64,000 nucleotides of DNA, taken from Martinezella lusitana. Lineage in GTDB: Bacteria; Pseudomonadota; Alphaproteobacteria; Rhizobiales; Rhizobiaceae. The notes beneath the pieces were generated by a model that was not told the DNA's origin, did not search any database, and was given only the letters and a program-made list of their open reading frames with translations. Where the stretch lies: contig NZ_WUEY01000023.1 in NCBI RefSeq assembly GCF_010668395.1, forward strand, positions 29,472-93,471. Reading direction: 5' to 3'. Positions within the stretch are counted from its first letter, which is position 1. The number at the start of each line of letters is the position of its first letter. This document shows positions 54,289 through 62,624 of this stretch, piece after piece. The position numbers and the translations under genes were made by a program.

Positions 54289-55245
54289 TTAGCCGAGCTT
54301 CAGTCCGCTTTGTTCGAAGGCGTCGCGCGTCAGCCGCTTCTCTGCCTCGGTGAGTTCCAGCAATGGAGCGCGTACCGGTCCGCCGGCCTGTCCCAGCAAC
54401 TCCTGCCAGTATTTCTGGTGGGCGTGCGGCTTTTCGGCCGGGCGGGACCGTTTGAAGGCGTCGCGGACCTGTTGGAGGCTTGCGCTCACCGCCTTGGCCT
54501 CGGCGGCCCTGCCGGCAAAGGCGAGATCGGTGTAATCGCGCATGCGCCGGTCGACTTTTGTCTGCAGCGTGTAAGGCGGAGACGAGCAAAGATAGAGCTG
54601 CCAGCCGAGTTCCAGCACATTGTCGAGCCATTCCTCCTCGGATGCGGTGGAAACGAGAATACGGTCGCCGGCAAGCGCGGTCAGCGTCTTGTACATCTCG
54701 CGCGGCACGGAATATTTGATGGCAACCACGGTCTCGATATCAGCGAGGCGGTTGCAGAGCTCGGGGCTCATCAGATAGCCGCTATCGGGGTGCGACCACA
54801 GCGCCATGCCGATATCGACTTTTGAAGAGATCGTCTCGTAGTAGCGCAGCAGTGTTTCGTCCTGCGCTTTGGAGAAGTGCAGGATCGGCGCATGAACGAC
54901 GATATAGTCGGCACCGCAGGCCTGCGCATGTTTGGCGAGCTCGACGACGACATCCATGTTCTGGTCGGAACAGGACATGATGGTCTGCGCCCGGCCGGCG
55001 GTCGCCTCGACCGAGAGGTCGAACAGGCGCTTGCGCTCGTCCAGAGACATGGAGAAGAATTCGCCCTGCTTGCCGGCGATGAAGAAGCCGTCGATGCCCA
55101 GATCAGCGATCCAATGGTCCATGTTGCGGCGGAAGCCATCCTCGTCGATGGCGCCGTCCGGGCGAAAAGGGGTGTTGGCCGCAGCCCAGATGCCGCGCAT
55201 CGTTGCGCGCGAATGAGCCTTGGCGTTCTTGCGGTCGTATTTCAT
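54289..55245 (-). CDS. DapA-superfamily aldolase or lyase, divergent
   Basis: 318-residue TIM-barrel protein of the dihydrodipicolinate synthase / N-acetylneuraminate lyase superfamily. The Schiff-base lysine is Lys177 in VVAIKYSVP. Two DapA hallmarks are altered: the substrate loop GTTGE reads GKQGE (about residues 58-62), and the TPYY motif with the catalytic tyrosine reads HAPIL (about 118-122). It is therefore not a lysine-pathway DapA. Superfamily members include hydratase-aldolases and decarboxylating dehydratases of aromatic and sugar-acid catabolism. As first gene of the dioxygenase operon it may process the ring-cleavage product or release pyruvate. GGAGG five bases ahead supports the ATG. 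Confidence 0.84.
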   Translation of the reverse strand: MKYDRKNAKAHSRATMRGIWAAANTPFRPDGAIDEDGFRRNMDHWIADLGIDGFFIAGKQGEFFSMSLDERKRLFDLSVEATAGRAQTIMSCSDQNMDVVVELAKHAQACGADYIVVHAPILHFSKAQDETLLRYYETISSKVDIGMALWSHPDSGYLMSPELCNRLADIETVVAIKYSVPREMYKTLTALAGDRILVSTASEEEWLDNVLELGWQLYLCSSPPYTLQTKVDRRMRDYTDLAFAGRAAEAKAVSASLQQVRDAFKRSRPAEKPHAHQKYWQELLGQAGGPVRAPLLELTEAEKRLTRDAFEQSGLKLG

Positions 55246-55447
55246 TCATCCTCCTCGATCGCCCGGATGCTCGGGGAACCGTATCAAGACGGCGTGTCGG
55301 TCGCGCACCCCGGCGGAAATGCGTCAAACGCGACTATTTTCCGCCGTTTCCGTGCATTGCGAATGCCGAGCCGTGGACGCGGCGTCTTTGCCGACATCCT
55401 GTCTCCCGAGCCATTAAGCAGCAGATTTTTTTATTCAAGAACAGGTG

Positions 55448-55471
55448 GAATATGCATATATTCATGTGAAT
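55448..55471. promoter_or_regulatory. Overlapping palindromes before the LysR gene
   Basis: GAATAT-N4-ATATTC (55448-55463) overlaps ATTCATGTGAAT (55460-55471), both inverted repeats of LysR-site size. They end just before the LysR start codon and lie in the gap shared with the divergent dioxygenase operon. ATTCA/TGAAT half-sites also occur in the dyad before the aldehyde dehydrogenase at 45607-45649. Confidence 0.45.
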
Positions 55472-55489
55472 TTCAGTATGGATAGGTTC

Positions 55490-56395
55490 ATGATCAATTT
55501 ACGCCAGATCAAATGCTTCCAGGCCGTCGTCGAGCTCGGCAATTTTTCGCGGGCAGCCGAGCGGCTGCGCACGAGCCAGGCGGGTGTCTCCCATGCTATC
55601 CACGATCTCGAGGCGCTGTTGGGCACGCGGCTCTTCGACCGTACGACGCGGCGGGTGGAATTGACCGAGGCGGGCCAGATCTTCGCGGCCGGCGTCTTGC
55701 CGGGACTTGCCGAAATCGAACGGGCCGTGGAGTCCGTGCGCGACCTCAGCGAGCTGCGGACCGGATTGGTTCGTATCGCGGCGCCGCCGCTTCTGGGCGC
55801 CACCGTCCTTCCACGGCTTCTGCAGGAAGTCGCCAAACTTCATCCGAGCCTGAAGCTGCGCATCGAGGATGTAGGAACCGACCTGATCGTGCCGCGCGTG
55901 CGCAACGGGCTTTACGAGATCGGCATCGGCACATTCAACACCGACGAGGAAGGGATAGACCGCCAGCATGTGCTCAGCGACCGGCTGATGGTCTTCATCG
56001 AAATGGATCACCCTTTCAAATCACTGGAGGAGGTGGGCTGGAAGGCGTTGCACGACCAGCGCGTCATCACTCTCACGCGAGAGAGCAATATCCGCCTGCT
56101 GACCGAAATCGGTTTCGAGACGGCCGGTCTGCCGCTTCGCCCGCATCTGGAGGTGCATCAGATTCACACCGCGCTTTCGCTGGTCGAAAGCGGCGCCGGC
56201 GTCGCGGTACTGCCGACCTACGCCTTTGCCGCGCTGAACGGCCGCGGGATCGCCGCCCGTCCGCTGACGGACCCGGCAATCACCCGACAAGTGAGCATCA
56301 TCACCGCAAGGGAGCGCACCCTCTCGCCCGCGACGACCGCCGTGCGCCCGCTTCTTAGAAAGATCCTGCGCCAGATGGTGCCCGAAATTCTTTGA
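55490..56395 (+). CDS. LysR-family regulator of the dioxygenase operon
   Basis: 301 residues from the ATG at 55490; an ATG at 55478 is also possible, while the GTG at 55445 would place the operator-like palindromes inside the gene. The helix-turn-helix (LRQIKCFQAVVELGNFSRAA then LRTSQAGVSHAIHDLEALLG) covers about residues 3-48. A LysR effector domain follows (LVRIAAPPLLGATVLPRLLQE onward). It is divergent from the nine-gene operon, the classical position for a LysR activator of aromatic catabolism. The inducer is unknown. Confidence 0.86.
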   Translation: MINLRQIKCFQAVVELGNFSRAAERLRTSQAGVSHAIHDLEALLGTRLFDRTTRRVELTEAGQIFAAGVLPGLAEIERAVESVRDLSELRTGLVRIAAPPLLGATVLPRLLQEVAKLHPSLKLRIEDVGTDLIVPRVRNGLYEIGIGTFNTDEEGIDRQHVLSDRLMVFIEMDHPFKSLEEVGWKALHDQRVITLTRESNIRLLTEIGFETAGLPLRPHLEVHQIHTALSLVESGAGVAVLPTYAFAALNGRGIAARPLTDPAITRQVSIITARERTLSPATTAVRPLLRKILRQMVPEIL

Positions 56396-56533
56396 GCGGC
56401 CGAACCGGTCGATCGGGCGCATCGCCGCAAAGCCGTGGTGTACATAGACCGCGAATTGCTTCACGCTCGCGCCCTGATCCGGCAGCTCGTCGATCGCGAA
56501 TTTTTCTTACGTTATCAACTGCAGGTAATTGTC

Positions 56534-56839
56534 ATGGCCTATATCGCTTCTTTCTTTGCCGGCGCGTTCCTGTGCAACTGCCTGCCCCACCTGACGGCCG
56601 GGCTTCAGGGCACTCCCTTCCCGACACCATTCGCAAAGCCCCGCGGCGTCGGCAATTCCTCGCCCCTCGTCAATTTCCTCTGGGGCGGCTTCAATCTCGC
56701 CGTCGGTCTTGCCCTCGGCAAGATCGCTGGGGTCGAGTTGGGCGCCAATGGGACATGTATCGCCGCGGCGGCTGGCGCGCTGGTACTCGGCACCTATCTT
56801 TCGCTGCATTTCGGGAAGGTCCGTTCGGCTGCGGACTGA
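56534..56839 (+). CDS. Small membrane protein of unknown function
   Basis: 101 residues with an N-terminal hydrophobic segment (AYIASFFAGAFLCNCLPHLTAG) and two more (VNFLWGGFNLAVGLALGKIAG, CIAAAAGALVLGTYLSLHF). A proline-rich loop (GTPFPTPFAKPRGVG) joins them. No enzymatic motif. The pattern resembles small inner-membrane proteins found in many proteobacteria. The ribosome binding site is weak (AGGTAATTGTC). It stands alone between the LysR gene and the transporter operon. Confidence 0.65.
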   Translation: MAYIASFFAGAFLCNCLPHLTAGLQGTPFPTPFAKPRGVGNSSPLVNFLWGGFNLAVGLALGKIAGVELGANGTCIAAAAGALVLGTYLSLHFGKVRSAAD

Positions 56840-57065
56840 TAGTCGCGTCTGGACCCTGGCGGACGGGGCAATCTCCGGCGGAATGCAAATCGTCGACCAG
56901 AGCCGGCATTCCATCACCGCTGCGCTGTGTGCCAGATCCATGACGAGGTAACGGCGGTTCCACATCCGCCGCCGTGCAAATCGGTGCCTTCAGGTAAGCT
57001 CGACCTGCGGCCGAGCATGAGATTTCGTTCGGGCGGGGAAGCTCGTCACACGCGCGATAGGCCGT

Positions 57066-57089
57066 CGTTGTATACAGGGAAATATAATG
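57066..57089 (+). promoter_or_regulatory. ModE-like box on the promoter of the metal importer operon
   Basis: CGTTGTATA (57066-57074), six bases, then AATATAATG (57081-57089). The arms are near-complementary and match the ModE site pattern (CGnTATATA-N6-TATATAACG) at about seven of nine positions each. A perfect TATAAT -10 hexamer (57083-57088) is embedded in the right arm, so a bound ModE would block transcription. No good -35 is visible. The rest of 56840-57120 shows no gene. Confidence 0.6.
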
Positions 57090-57120
57090 GTAGCGATTGG
57101 GGATCTTTCGGGAGAAGCCC

Positions 57121-58185
57121 ATGTTCAAGCTCCGTCATTTGTTTTCCGTCGCTAAAATAGCTATCCTTTTCAGCAGTTTGTTGTTTTCCGCTCCCGCCTG
57201 GGCCGACCGTGTCGTGACCGACCAGATCGGCCGGCAGGTGCATATCCCGGATGCGGTCAACCGCGTCGTCATCCTGCAGCATCAGACCCTCAACATCGCG
57301 GTTCAGCTCGATGCGATGGACAAGGTGGTCGGCGTTCTCGACGAATGGAAAAAGCAGCTTGGCGCCAATTATGTGCGTCTCGCGCCGCAGCTGCCGAATT
57401 TGCCGATGCCGGGCGGTCTTACGAAAGTGAATATCGAGGAACTGCTGAAACTGAAGCCGGACGTAGTCTTCGTGACCAATTACGCGCCGGCCGACATGGT
57501 GAAGCAGATCGAGGATGCCGGCCTTTCCGTCGTCGCAATCTCGCTGCTGGACGTGCCGCCGGCAGAGGCAGTCAAGCTCAACCCTTCCGTCAAGGATGAG
57601 CCGGCCGCGATCGACTCCGGCTTTGCGACCGGCGTTCGGCTCATTGCCGATGTCCTCGGGCGCAAGGAAAAGGGCGAGGAGATGATTGCGGTAACAAAAA
57701 AGACCCGCAAGCTCGTTGCCGATCGCCTCGCCGACATTCCCGAAGACAAGCGCGTGCCGGTCTATATGGCCAATCCCGACCTCACGACCTATGGACGTGG
57801 CAAATATACCGGCCTGATGATGGAGCGCGCCGGCGCCCGCAACGTCGCCAACGCGGTCAGCGGCTTCAAGCAGGTGACGATGGAGGACGTGCTGACATGG
57901 AACCCATCGGTGATCTTCGTTCAGGAGCGCTATCCGACGCTCGTGGATGAAATCAAGAAGGCCGATTCCTGGCAGACGATCGATGCGGTCAAGAACGGCC
58001 GCATCTATCTGATGCCGGAATATGCCAAGGCGTGGGGCTATCCGATGCCGGAGGCCATGGCGCTCGGCGAGCTCTGGATGGCGAAGGAACTCTATCCCGA
58101 GCGGTTCAAGGATATCGACATGCAGAAGGAAGCCGACGCTTATTACAAGGAGTTCTACCGCACCGATTATCGCGCCGCGCAATGA
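57121..58185 (+). CDS. FecB/MolA-type ABC substrate-binding protein
   Basis: 354-residue class III binding protein (PF01497 fold) with a signal peptide (about 1-28, IAILFSSLLFSAPAWA). The mature protein opens RVVTDQIGRQVHIPDAVNRVVILQ, typical of iron-chelate, heme, cobalamin and MolA-type binders, and contains LLKLKPDVVFVTNYAPADMV. The ATG at 57121 has GGGAG seven bases ahead. The fold alone does not tell the cargo. The ModE-like box upstream and a ModA-like gene at the end of the operon favour molybdate or tungstate. The stop codon overlaps the permease ATG as ATGA. Confidence 0.87.
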   Translation: MFKLRHLFSVAKIAILFSSLLFSAPAWADRVVTDQIGRQVHIPDAVNRVVILQHQTLNIAVQLDAMDKVVGVLDEWKKQLGANYVRLAPQLPNLPMPGGLTKVNIEELLKLKPDVVFVTNYAPADMVKQIEDAGLSVVAISLLDVPPAEAVKLNPSVKDEPAAIDSGFATGVRLIADVLGRKEKGEEMIAVTKKTRKLVADRLADIPEDKRVPVYMANPDLTTYGRGKYTGLMMERAGARNVANAVSGFKQVTMEDVLTWNPSVIFVQERYPTLVDEIKKADSWQTIDAVKNGRIYLMPEYAKAWGYPMPEAMALGELWMAKELYPERFKDIDMQKEADAYYKEFYRTDYRAAQ

Positions 58186-59216
58186 GCGTGGAGGCTTCTC
58201 GCCGGAGTGGGCCAAGGGTCAAGATCGCGGCGCTGGCGATCCTGCTGGCGGTCGTTGCCGTCGTTTCGCTCGGGGTCGGCCGCTATGACATTCCATTCCC
58301 GCGCGTCGTGCAGATCCTCTGGGCGCCGATCTCGGCGCCGGAGGTGCCGGTGACGGCGACCGAGGCGAATGTCGTCTTTACCGTGCGTATGCCGCGCATC
58401 CTGCTGGCGCTCCTGGCCGGTGCCGGTTTGGCCCTGTCGGGCGCCACGCTGCAAGGCGTTTTCCGCAATCCGCTTGTGGGGCCGCAGGTGATGGGCGTTT
58501 CGTCCGGCGCCGCATTCGGCGGCACGCTTGCCATCCTCCTGAGCTTCTCGCGCTACGGCCTGCTTGGCGCGGCATTCGCATTCGGGCTGTCCGCGCTCGT
58601 CATCGTCTACGCCCTGAACGGCATCGTTGCCCGCCGCAATATCCTCGCGCTGGTCCTTGCCGGCGTCGTGGTGAGCGGCTTCTTCGGGGCTCTGGTGAGC
58701 CTTGTGCAATATCTCGCCGATACCGAAGACAAGCTGCCGGCCATGGTGTTCTGGCTGCTCGGCAGCTTTGCGACGGCCAATTGGGAGAAGTTCTGGCTGA
58801 TCGCCGGTCCCGTCGTCATCGGCAGCCTGTTGTTGCTGGGCCTGCGCTGGCGCATCAACCTCCTGTCGATCGGCGACGAGGATGCCCGCGCTCTCGGTGT
58901 CAATGTCGAGCCGCTGCGCTGGCTGATCCTGGTTCTGGTCTCCTGCATCGTCGCAGCGCAGGTCGCCGTCAGCGGCATCATCGGATGGGTCGGCCTCGTC
59001 GTTCCGCATATGGCGCGCATGCTCGTCGGCCCGGATCACCGCGTGATGATGCCGGCCTCCCTGCTGATCGGCGCGCTCTATCTGCTTGTTATCGACACCA
59101 TCGCGCGCACCGCGACCGGTTCCGAAATCCCGCTCGGCATTCTGACCGCGCTGATCGGCACGCCGGTCTTCGCCTTGGTGCTGAGACAGACCCAGAGAGG
59201 CGCTCGTGGTTTCTGA
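58182..59216 (+). CDS. FecCD/BtuC-type ABC permease
   Basis: 344-residue inner-membrane permease with about ten spans. Family motifs: MPRILLALLAGAGLALSGATLQGVFRNPLVGPQVMGVSSGA and GIIGWVGLVVPHMARMLVGPDHR. It is a homodimer-forming single-length unit, unlike the FhuB fusion elsewhere in the window. Its start overlaps the binding-protein stop codon and its end overlaps the ATPase start by 11 bases. The MolB permease of Haemophilus molybdate uptake belongs to this class. Confidence 0.9.
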   Translation: MSVEASRRSGPRVKIAALAILLAVVAVVSLGVGRYDIPFPRVVQILWAPISAPEVPVTATEANVVFTVRMPRILLALLAGAGLALSGATLQGVFRNPLVGPQVMGVSSGAAFGGTLAILLSFSRYGLLGAAFAFGLSALVIVYALNGIVARRNILALVLAGVVVSGFFGALVSLVQYLADTEDKLPAMVFWLLGSFATANWEKFWLIAGPVVIGSLLLLGLRWRINLLSIGDEDARALGVNVEPLRWLILVLVSCIVAAQVAVSGIIGWVGLVVPHMARMLVGPDHRVMMPASLLIGALYLLVIDTIARTATGSEIPLGILTALIGTPVFALVLRQTQRGARGF

Positions 59217-59994
59217 TGGGGTCAATCTGCGTGTGGAAGGAGCCAGCCAATCCTATGATGGCGAGCGCTGGCAGTTCCGCGCGCTCGACTTCGACCTGAG
59301 CGCCGGCGAGATAACCGCCATTCTCGGGCCGAACGGGCGTGGCAAGTCCACCTTGCTGCGCGTGCTGGCAGGGCTCTTGAAGCCGACTGCCGGTACCATG
59401 CACCTGAACCCGCGCACCGGCTTCGTGCCGCAGGAGTTTTCCGGTTCCTTTCCCTATTCGGTGCTCGACGTGGTGCTGATGGGCCGCGCCCGCCACATCG
59501 GGCTCTTCCGGACGCCACGCAAGATCGATGTCGATAAGTCGATGGAGGCGCTTAGCCTCACCGGCATGGCCGACTATGCGCAACGCAATATCGAGTCGCT
59601 GTCCGGCGGCGAGCGTCAGCTGGTGCTGATCGCGCGGGCGCTGGCAGGCGAAAACGCAGTGCTGCTGCTCGACGAGCCTGCCTCGGCGCTGGACCTCAAG
59701 AACCAGGACGTCGTATTGTCGCTGCTTGCCACCCTGGCCGACCGCGAGGGATTGGCCGTCGCTTTCACCACGCATCAGCCGAACCACGCGCTTGCCGTGG
59801 CCGACAAGGTGTTGCTCATGCTTGACCAGGCAAGAGCCGTCTTCGGCGCCACCGATGAGGTGATGACGGAAGACAATCTCGAAGCGCTCTATGGCATCCC
59901 CGTCCGCTCGGCAAAACTCGACAGTAGCCAGCCCGTGGACGTCGCTTTCGTGCCCTTGTTCCGGCAAAGAGACAGGAAAGGAATTCGCCCGTGA
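59206..59994 (+). CDS. FecE/BtuD-type ABC ATPase
   Basis: 262-residue ATPase with Walker A GPNGRGKST at about residues 42-50 (arginine in place of the usual small residue), signature LSGGERQLVLIARAL and Walker B VLLLDEPASALD. The start is a GTG at 59206 with GAGAGG ahead, inside the end of the permease gene. It is followed by the ModA-like gene with a GTGA overlap. Energises the importer formed with the two preceding genes. Confidence 0.9.
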   Translation: MVSDGVNLRVEGASQSYDGERWQFRALDFDLSAGEITAILGPNGRGKSTLLRVLAGLLKPTAGTMHLNPRTGFVPQEFSGSFPYSVLDVVLMGRARHIGLFRTPRKIDVDKSMEALSLTGMADYAQRNIESLSGGERQLVLIARALAGENAVLLLDEPASALDLKNQDVVLSLLATLADREGLAVAFTTHQPNHALAVADKVLLMLDQARAVFGATDEVMTEDNLEALYGIPVRSAKLDSSQPVDVAFVPLFRQRDRKGIRP

Positions 59995-60722
59995 CCAATG
60001 CTGTTCAAGTCCTGTCTGCCGGCAGTCTGCGTCATGCCTTTCCGGCACTCATAGGCGCCTTCGGGCAGGAAAGCGGCATTGCGATTTCGCTGACGCTCGG
60101 GCCTGCGGGACTGTTGCGGGAACGGATCGAAGCGGGCGCCGGATTCGATCTCTTCGCGTCCGCCAATATGGCGCATCCCCGGCGTCTTGCGTCGCTTGGG
60201 CTTGCGGAAGATGCCATATGCTTTGCCCGCAATCGGCTCTGTGTGCTCGCGCGCGCCGACCTTGATCTGACAAGGGAGAATTTCCTTGCGGTTCTATCCG
60301 ATCCGGCCGTGCGGATCGGCACGTCCACGCCGGGCGACGATCCGGGCGGCGACTATGCCTTCGAGGTCTTCGACCGCATCGAAGCCCGATATCCGGGGAG
60401 GGGCGAGGCGATGAAATCCCGATCTCTGCAACTGGTCGGCGGCCGCAACTCGCCGCCTGCCCCGGCGGGCAAGGGAGCCGGCTACCTGATCACCGACGGG
60501 GAGGTCGATTTGATGATGAGCTATTATTCGAACGCACGCCTGCTGGCCGTAGACCGGGCGTTCAGTGTCGTCGATATTCCCGGCGAGTTTCAGCCGCTCA
60601 TCGAATACGGCATGGCAACTCGCAGGAATGCGGATGCCGAAACCAGACACCTGCGGGATTTTCTTTTGTCGGCGACCGGACAGGAGATCCTAAGCAAAGC
60701 CGGCTTTTCTCCAATCAGCTGA
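59991..60722 (+). CDS. ModA-like substrate-binding domain protein without signal peptide
   Basis: 243 residues resembling the periplasmic molybdate-binding fold (VLSAGSLRHAFPALIGAFGQESGI at the N-terminus; LGPAGLLRERIEAGAGFDLFASAN; GYLITDGEVDLMMSYYSNA; a terminal RDFLLSATGQEIL). The SAGSL and FASAN motifs correspond to oxyanion contacts of ModA. No signal peptide or lipobox is visible, so it should stay in the cytosol, unlike ModA. The GTG start overlaps the ATPase stop codon as GTGA, so it is made together with the importer. It may store, buffer or sense the imported oxyanion. Confidence 0.82.
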   Translation: MTNAVQVLSAGSLRHAFPALIGAFGQESGIAISLTLGPAGLLRERIEAGAGFDLFASANMAHPRRLASLGLAEDAICFARNRLCVLARADLDLTRENFLAVLSDPAVRIGTSTPGDDPGGDYAFEVFDRIEARYPGRGEAMKSRSLQLVGGRNSPPAPAGKGAGYLITDGEVDLMMSYYSNARLLAVDRAFSVVDIPGEFQPLIEYGMATRRNADAETRHLRDFLLSATGQEILSKAGFSPIS

Positions 60723-60772
60723 TCTGCCGTGCGGACGGTCGCCACACGCGCTTCGACGCGCGTCTTGAGGTA

Positions 60773-61663
60773 TCAGCTTCTCGGAGGCGTGCTGGAGCGC
60801 GCGTAGGTTTCGGCTTCGCTATGCAGCCATTCGCAGAAGAGTGCGGATTTCCGGTTACGGCGGGCGCGGCGAAGGGCGACATATTCATGGCCGCTTTCCA
60901 GAAACCCGTAGGGCGCCATCAGCCGGCCAAAGCGGATGTCGTCGCTGACATAGGGCCATGGAGCGACGCAGACCCCGAGGCCGGCGCTGGCGGCCTCGAG
61001 CATGAAGTAAAAATGCTCGTACTCGACGCGCGGCCCGGTTGAGACCGATCGTCCGGACCGGGCGAGCCAGTCGCCCCATGCGCGCAGCCGCGTGCGTGTG
61101 TGGAGTTGAGGCAGGCCGTCGAATTCAGGCGTGGATTCGGCAAGGAGCGACGGAGCGAGCACGGCACCCGTCTGTTCCGGAAACAGAGGAATGACATCGG
61201 CGCCGGCAGGCCATGGCGCAGTGCCGACCCGGATCGCCACGTCGAAACCGTCGCGGTTGAAATCGACGGGCTTCGACGAAGCCGACAGGCGCACCTCTAT
61301 ATTGGGGTAGTTTGCCTGAAACCGATAAAGGCGGGGAATGAGCCAGCGCATGGTGAAGGTGCCGGGGCAGGATACGTCGAGCTGGCCGTCTTCTGTGTCG
61401 GCCACGGCGCGCACCGACAGGTCCATCTGGTCGAACGCGGTCGTCAGCCCGGACAGCAGGGTCGCGCCGCCTTCGGTGAGCCTCAACCGATTTTTCGGCC
61501 CCTCGAACAGGGGAACGCCAAGCACCTCCTCGAGATGCTGTATCTGGCGGCTGACGGCGCTATGCGTCACATTGAGTTCGTCTGCGGCGAGCGTCATGCG
61601 GCCGAGTCGGCCGGCCGCTTCAAAGGCGCGTAGGGCATTCAGGGAGGGAATTCGTCTAGCCAT
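60773..61663 (-). CDS. LysR-family regulator, GcvA-like
   Basis: 296 residues from the ATG at 61663 (MARRIPSLNALRAFEAAGRLG). The helix-turn-helix is ADELNVTHSAVSRQIQHLEEVLG. The effector domain has VSCPGTFTMRWLIPRLYRFQANYPNIEVRLSAS (split here at RWLIPRLYRF), and the YEHFYFMLEAASAGLGVCVAPWPYV segment is typical of GcvA-like members. It is divergent from a methyltransferase and PdxH-like pair and may control them. A palindrome lies directly upstream. Confidence 0.86.
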   Translation of the reverse strand: MARRIPSLNALRAFEAAGRLGRMTLAADELNVTHSAVSRQIQHLEEVLGVPLFEGPKNRLRLTEGGATLLSGLTTAFDQMDLSVRAVADTEDGQLDVSCPGTFTMRWLIPRLYRFQANYPNIEVRLSASSKPVDFNRDGFDVAIRVGTAPWPAGADVIPLFPEQTGAVLAPSLLAESTPEFDGLPQLHTRTRLRAWGDWLARSGRSVSTGPRVEYEHFYFMLEAASAGLGVCVAPWPYVSDDIRFGRLMAPYGFLESGHEYVALRRARRNRKSALFCEWLHSEAETYARSSTPPRS

Positions 61664-61673
61664 GTGCGTTTTC

Positions 61674-61690
61674 CGAACATCGAGTGTTCG
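61674..61690. promoter_or_regulatory. Candidate LysR site in the divergent promoter
   Basis: CGAACA-N5-TGTTCG, a perfect inverted repeat with a following GAACAT half copy, lies 10 bases upstream of the LysR start codon and 147 bases before the methyltransferase. Confidence 0.45.
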
Positions 61691-61836
61691 AACATATCGG
61701 TTTTCTTTCCAGAAAATAACGTGTTTTTTGCCAGCGAAACAAAAGGGCAGTGTCAACATCGAACAATAGCGCGGCGATGCGACGGCATTTTCGCGTGCGG
61801 CGAAGCTTTGTCCACCAGAAGCAACGGAGGCATGAT

Positions 61837-62613
61837 ATGCAAGACAGACATCGGGACGGCAGCGCAGGCGACGCGAATTACGGCGTGATCGGATCGGGCT
61901 ATACCCGCTATCGACAGCCGGATCCCCATATTGCCGAATTCATCCGCGCCGCCCTTGGAGATGCCAGGACCGTGTTGAATGTCGGCGCGGGGGCGGGCTC
62001 CTACGAGCCGGTCGATCGGCGGGTGACCGCCGTCGAGCCATCGGCCTCCATGCGGGCCCAGCGGCCGGAACATCTGCCCGCCGCGATCGACGGCACGGCC
62101 GAACAGCTTCCTTTCGCGGACCAGAGCTTCGATGCCGCGATGGCGACCTTTACTGTCCATCAATGGTCGGATCTCAAGCGAGGGCTCGGCGAGATGCGTC
62201 GTGTCACGCGCGGTCCGGTTCTGGTGCTGAGCTGCGATCCGGATCTGCTGGAACGCTCGTGGCTGCACGCCTATGCGCCGGAGATGATCGCCGTCGAGGC
62301 GAGGCGCTATCCTGCCATGGATGCGATTGCGGCGGCTCTTGGCGGTAATGTGGAGGTCAAGGCCGTGCCGATTCCGCTGAATTGCATCGATGGCTTCGGC
62401 GAAGCTTATTACGGCAGGCCTGAGCGAATGCTCGATCCCGGCGCTCGACTTGCCAATTCCGCATGGAGTTTCGTCGATGCTTCTGTCGGCGAGCGTTTCG
62501 TTGTCGATCTCGGTCGCGATCTGGCCGATGGATCCTGGGACCGTCGCCATGGCGCCCTTCGCACGCAGCCTTTCTTCGAGGGCTCGCTGCGGCTTGTCAT
62601 CGCCCGGCCATGA
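61837..62613 (+). CDS. Class I SAM-dependent methyltransferase
   Basis: 258 residues. S-adenosylmethionine motifs: I, VLNVGAGAGSYEP (about residues 46-58); II, VTAVEPSASM; and IV, AEQLPFADQSFDAAMATFTVHQW, the UbiE/MenG-like methyltransferase_11 pattern. The substrate is unknown. GGAGG seven bases ahead fixes the ATG at 61837. It lies 11 bases before the PdxH-family gene and is probably cotranscribed with it. Confidence 0.86.
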   Translation: MQDRHRDGSAGDANYGVIGSGYTRYRQPDPHIAEFIRAALGDARTVLNVGAGAGSYEPVDRRVTAVEPSASMRAQRPEHLPAAIDGTAEQLPFADQSFDAAMATFTVHQWSDLKRGLGEMRRVTRGPVLVLSCDPDLLERSWLHAYAPEMIAVEARRYPAMDAIAAALGGNVEVKAVPIPLNCIDGFGEAYYGRPERMLDPGARLANSAWSFVDASVGERFVVDLGRDLADGSWDRRHGALRTQPFFEGSLRLVIARP

Positions 62614-62624
62614 GGAGGGATACC

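Noticed and set aside
60746..60763. ACGCGC/GCGCGT hairpin between converging genes as a terminator
   Set aside because: Only six base pairs and no T-run; recorded but not called.
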